Below are positions 42,119-45,185 of a DNA stretch of 45,185 nucleotides, in pieces; the stretch's first letter is position 1, and every line of letters begins with the position of its first letter. Position numbers and translations under genes: made by a program. The stretch covers positions 1-45,185 of the forward strand of contig CAYOPW010000014.1 in assembly GCA_964405975.1 (NCBI GenBank), written 5' to 3'. The stretch comes from Hyphomicrobium_A sp964405975. Lineage in GTDB: Bacteria > Pseudomonadota > Alphaproteobacteria > Rhizobiales > Hyphomicrobiaceae. Under the pieces are notes generated by a model. It saw only the letters and a program-made list of their open reading frames with translations, was not told the origin of the DNA and searched no databases.

Positions 42119-43435
42119 ATGGGGAAGGCAAATGTTGCGCAGAGCTCGGAGGCGCCGAGCTTCTCCACCTCACTTAGAGTTTGGGCGCGGATCGGCTTGT
42201 TATCGTTCGGCGGACCGGCCGCACAGATCGCGCTGATGCATCGCATTCTTGTTGATGAGCGCAGGTGGCTCGATGAGCGCCAGTATCTGTCCGCGCTAAG
42301 CTTTTGCATGTTGCTGCCGGGCCCGGAGGCGATGCAGCTTGCAACCTATTCGGGCTGGCGGCTTCATGGTGTCAAAGGCGGCTTGGCCGCCGGTCTGCTG
42401 TTTGTTGCACCGGGCGCCCTTCTTGTACTCGCACTCTCCATTCTCTATGGGGCGTTTGGGAAGACGCCACCGGTCGAAGCATTGTTTGCCGGTGTTAAGG
42501 CCGCTGTCCTTGCTATCGTGCTGGAGGCGCTTTGGCGGGTTGCGCAACGCGCGCTTCAGGGCTGGTTTGACTGGCTTGTTGCCGCGGCAGCATTCGTTGC
42601 CATTTTCTTTCTCGACCTTCCCTTTCCTTTGGTCGTTGCTGCCGCGGCATTGTTTGGATATTTGCGCGTGTCGAGCCCCACTGACGCTTCGGCCATGCAC
42701 GCGTCAGCACCGGCCGTAAGACCCTCACAAACGGCACGCACTCTCGTGCTCTGGCTAGCGATCTGGATTGGCCCGCTGCTGGCGGTCGCCGCCCTTTTTG
42801 GCAGCGATCACGTATTGGCGCAGCTTGCGTGGTTCTTCTCCAAGCTGGCCGTTGTTACGTTTGGCGGTGCCTACGCGGTCTTGGCCTACATGGTGCAGGA
42901 GGCGGTTCAAGGTTACGGCTGGCTGTCCCCTGGCGAGATGCTCGACGGGCTCGGTCTTGCCGAGACGACGCCGGGTCCGCTCATCCTCGTAACGGAGTTT
43001 GTCGGCTATATCGCAGCTTTGCGTTTTGGTAGCGGTGAGTCTATCGCGATGGGCTTGCTCGGCACGCTGGTCACCTTGTGGGCCACTTTCGCGCCCTGCT
43101 TCCTTTGGATCTTCGTGGGTGCGCCCTACATTGAATGGCTCACCGCCGCCCCGCGATTGGCGTCCGCCCTGCGCACCGTGATCGCAGCCGTGGTCGGCGT
43201 CATCCTCAACCTTTCGGTCTGGTTCGCGCTCCACGTCCTCTTCGCTGATGTGAGCGAACAAGTACTTGGTTCTATCCGGCTCTTTGTTCCCAAGTTGGTG
43301 ACCGTCGACTGGTTGACGCTATTTCTGTCGGGTCTGGCCGTTGTGCTTTTGGTCGTTCTGCGCCGTGGCATCGCTATGACGCTCGGCATCTGTGCCGGCT
43401 TGGCGCTCATATCGTTCTTTGTCTCTTCTGGTTAG
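42119..43435 (+). CDS. chrA: ChrA chromate-ion transporter
   Basis: A 438-residue inner-membrane protein of the CHR family with two homologous halves. Each carries the FGGP/FGGA signature: LLSFGGPAAQIALMHRILVDE and LPGPEAMQLATYSGWRLHG in the first half, and VVTFGGAYAVLAYMVQEAV with ETTPGPLILVTEFVGYIAA in the second. Family members export chromate or take up sulfate-like anions. GAGAGGAGGCAGGC is a strong ribosome site. The TAG stop overlaps the TAA of the opposing corA gene by two bases. Confidence 0.93.
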   Translation: MGKANVAQSSEAPSFSTSLRVWARIGLLSFGGPAAQIALMHRILVDERRWLDERQYLSALSFCMLLPGPEAMQLATYSGWRLHGVKGGLAAGLLFVAPGALLVLALSILYGAFGKTPPVEALFAGVKAAVLAIVLEALWRVAQRALQGWFDWLVAAAAFVAIFFLDLPFPLVVAAAALFGYLRVSSPTDASAMHASAPAVRPSQTARTLVLWLAIWIGPLLAVAALFGSDHVLAQLAWFFSKLAVVTFGGAYAVLAYMVQEAVQGYGWLSPGEMLDGLGLAETTPGPLILVTEFVGYIAALRFGSGESIAMGLLGTLVTLWATFAPCFLWIFVGAPYIEWLTAAPRLASALRTVIAAVVGVILNLSVWFALHVLFADVSEQVLGSIRLFVPKLVTVDWLTLFLSGLAVVLLVVLRRGIAMTLGICAGLALISFFVSSG

Positions 43436-44403
43436 AGCCAACCTTTGCGCCGGAAATATAGGAACGGAATGAGGGCGGCGATAAACATAAGAATGAGCGC
43501 CATTGGATACCCGAGGAGCCAATCGAGTTCGGGCATGTACTTGAAGTTCATGCCATAGATCGAGGCAACCAGTGTCGGCGGCAATAGAATGACTGCCATG
43601 ACCGAGAACAACTTGATGATCTGGCTTTGCTCGGTGCTGATCATGCCCAACGTTGCTTCCAGCAAAAAAGCGATGCGCGATGAGAGAAAGCGAGCGTGAT
43701 CCATCAAGGAACTGATGTCGCGCTGGGCGGCCTTGATGCGCTGGCGCGTGCGCGAGTCATCACCGCGCTCGCGGGCAACTTGCAAGAAATAATGGAACAT
43801 GCGGCTGAGCGACGTGGCGCTATCCTCTGCGCGCGCGGTGATGTCGCCCGCCTTGCCCGTGCCTCTCAGCAACACATCATAGCGCCGGCTGCGTGTTTGC
43901 TGGCCTCCTTTGACGCTGAAGATGCCTTGTGCAAGCCGGTCGACCTCGTCCTGAATCCGCTCAATGAGGTCTGCCATGCGATGGATTAGTGCTTCGAGCA
44001 GCCCGATCATGATAGCGCTGCCGTCACCGCAAGGTGCGTCCCCCTTTTGCACGCGCTGAAGGTATAGCGGAACGGCTTTCGGTTCGGCATGGCGCACCGT
44101 GACCAGCCGGCTACCCGACAGAATAAACGTGAAGGCAGAGGTCAGGGGAACGGGTTCTTCGATGTTGTAGACAATGAACGCCGTCATGAAGTAGGCGCCG
44201 TTCTCCAGATAGAAACGATTGGAGGGCTCAATTTCGCGCATTTCCGCGCGCGTAGGAATCTCGATGGCAAGTTCCTTCTCGACGAATGCGATCTCCTTTC
44301 GCGTGGGCTTAAGGAGATCGATCCAAATGCAGTCATCTGTAAGGGGGCTCGGCTCGGGCCGTGGCGCCAGGTTCTCACCATCGGACTTATAGATTGTAAG
44401 CAT
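43432..44403 (-). CDS. corA: CorA-family magnesium/divalent-cation channel
   Basis: A 323-residue channel protein. A long cytoplasmic N-terminal domain and helices (RMADLIERIQDEVDRLAQGIF) lead to two C-terminal membrane helices joined by the signature YGMNF (GMN at 284-286), and a basic end RRKGWL. It forms a pentamer for Mg2+ or Co2+ transport. The ATG at 44403 (MLTIYKSDGE) follows GGGGAAAGGCT; an upstream ATG would add 27 unlikely residues. Confidence 0.95.
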   Translation of the reverse strand: MLTIYKSDGENLAPRPEPSPLTDDCIWIDLLKPTRKEIAFVEKELAIEIPTRAEMREIEPSNRFYLENGAYFMTAFIVYNIEEPVPLTSAFTFILSGSRLVTVRHAEPKAVPLYLQRVQKGDAPCGDGSAIMIGLLEALIHRMADLIERIQDEVDRLAQGIFSVKGGQQTRSRRYDVLLRGTGKAGDITARAEDSATSLSRMFHYFLQVARERGDDSRTRQRIKAAQRDISSLMDHARFLSSRIAFLLEATLGMISTEQSQIIKLFSVMAVILLPPTLVASIYGMNFKYMPELDWLLGYPMALILMFIAALIPFLYFRRKGWL

Positions 44404-44562
44404 AGCCTTTCCCCTGCCGCTTGATCTTGGCGCGTACAAGCACGCTTCGCCAGTTCTCCTATACCATTGGCGCTCATGGCGCACGTGACACGTGGCCGTA
44501 TCGTAACTTGTGCGGCGGCGCTGCGTTCCGGCCCGCCGTCATAAGCAGGATGGTTTGTGCAA

Positions 44563-45105
44563 TCAAGCGTGGGAGATTTTGGGGCGGGCTTGTCTAACGG
44601 GTGCGCGACGGGGCCGGTCAAGGCTATCGATTTGCAGGTGCCACAGCCGCATGGCGCCATCTTCGCTTCTCAGGACAGCGATGACGCGTGCACGCCCCGT
44701 GGCAAATTTGCCGACGAAGGTTATTGTAACCGTCTTGCTCAGCATCTCCGAGAGGATCTCGGCAGCTCGCGATGGCGAGGTCATTTGCCCGAGTGCTTCT
44801 TGTGTCCAGCGCGAGCTAACGGTGACGTCGTCGGCGTATCGCAGCGCGCCCAGCCCCTTCAGAACATCCAGCGATTGTTTGGCTTCGGGCCGGCTGAGGT
44901 TGGGGGCGATCGACTTGGCATAGTAGGGCTTGATGTCGCCAATCGACCAGTTTTGGGACAGTTCACCCGTGATTTTGATCGCGAGTGCTTCGTTGGCAGC
45001 TGCCTCGCGATCGATCACGAGCGCGAGATTGGCGAGGAAGCTCGCGCAGAACACAATGAGGGCGGCAAACAGCACGCCGAGTATAAAGAAAAATGAGCGG
45101 ATCAT
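44563..45105 (-). CDS. Membrane-anchored protein, unknown function
   Basis: A 180-residue protein with an N-terminal signal anchor (MIRSFFFILGVLFAALIVFCASFL). The rest is likely periplasmic and is mostly helical (REAAANEALAIKITGELSQNWSIGDIKPYY), with a beta-rich end (KTVTITFVGKFATGRARVIAVLR) and a basic tail. No family is recognised. The start is taken as the ATG at 45105; a longer frame from 45174 adds a non-conserved basic N-terminus. It lies 159 bases upstream of corA on the same strand. Confidence 0.55.
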   Translation of the reverse strand: MIRSFFFILGVLFAALIVFCASFLANLALVIDREAAANEALAIKITGELSQNWSIGDIKPYYAKSIAPNLSRPEAKQSLDVLKGLGALRYADDVTVSSRWTQEALGQMTSPSRAAEILSEMLSKTVTITFVGKFATGRARVIAVLRSEDGAMRLWHLQIDSLDRPRRAPVRQARPKISHA

Positions 45106-45185
45106 AGCTGCCCCGTCTCGGTTCCTTGGCCGCAAGTTCAACCCTCCCGTCCTCAAGGCGGGCAGGGATCGCATTTCGTCCTGGC

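Noticed and set aside
1..45185. Mobile elements, CRISPR arrays, tRNA or rRNA genes
   Set aside because: No transposase, integrase, regularly spaced repeat array or tRNA cloverleaf was recognised by reading; a dedicated tRNA or repeat scan was not possible.

Overview
The window is a gene-dense stretch of an alphaproteobacterial chromosome. The order Hyphomicrobiales (Rhizobiales) is the best guess. The reasons are the linked yebC–ruvCAB–tol/pal–tilS–ftsH–folP–glmM order, an Omp25-like porin with the WTGFYVGG motif, the alphaproteobacterial type of SerC, near-perfect CtrA boxes (TTAA-N7-TTAA) and an alphaproteobacterial-type sigma-32 promoter in front of ftsH. No tRNA, rRNA, CRISPR array, insertion sequence, prophage or integrase was seen. 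The genus cannot be fixed from the sequence alone.

Layout. 1-461 is the 3' end of yebC. 765-4252 is an accessory stretch: a porin-like barrel protein, a small membrane protein, a secreted lipase-like hydrolase and a second alpha/beta hydrolase. 4619-10602 holds the Holliday-junction genes ruvC, ruvA and ruvB. ruvA and ruvB are split by a membrane protein and two reverse-strand genes: an exported S41 protease and a SEC-C gene broken by two frameshifts. A Tat-exported phosphoesterase and ybgC follow. 10737-18725 is an HU gene and then the envelope-constriction cluster tolQ-tolR-tolA-tolB, two tandem micro-lipoproteins, pal, a TPR/OmpA fusion and cpoB. 18745-24960 holds tilS, ftsH, folP and glmM. 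25387-31330 holds an outer-membrane barrel protein, serC, a MuiA/DUF4139 protein, purA and a YaiI-family gene. 31347-34182 holds a degenerate exported deaminase, a GNAT, a NUDIX hydrolase and a phosphoesterase. 34570-38936 is a tight run of a patatin and modABC with a trailing membrane protein. 38976-45105 holds an aldose epimerase, an XRE regulator with an unfamiliar C-terminal domain, a tiny membrane peptide, an RlpA-like protein, chrA, corA and a membrane-anchored protein of unknown function.

How the genes fit together. The centre combines DNA repair (RuvABC), outer-membrane constriction during division (Tol-Pal/CpoB), membrane proteolysis (FtsH), and folate and cell-wall precursor synthesis (FolP, GlmM). 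Three CtrA boxes suggest that the micro-lipoprotein/pal segment and the 25.4 kb barrel gene may be under cell-cycle control. The most noteworthy new-looking items are the two paralogous 44- and 40-residue lipoproteins inside tol-pal, the added TPR-OmpA periplasmic protein next to them, the exported deaminase fold lacking key catalytic residues, and the XRE regulator with a helical-turn-spaced direct repeat upstream. Most of the window is ordinary core genome, and no clearly new multi-gene system was found.
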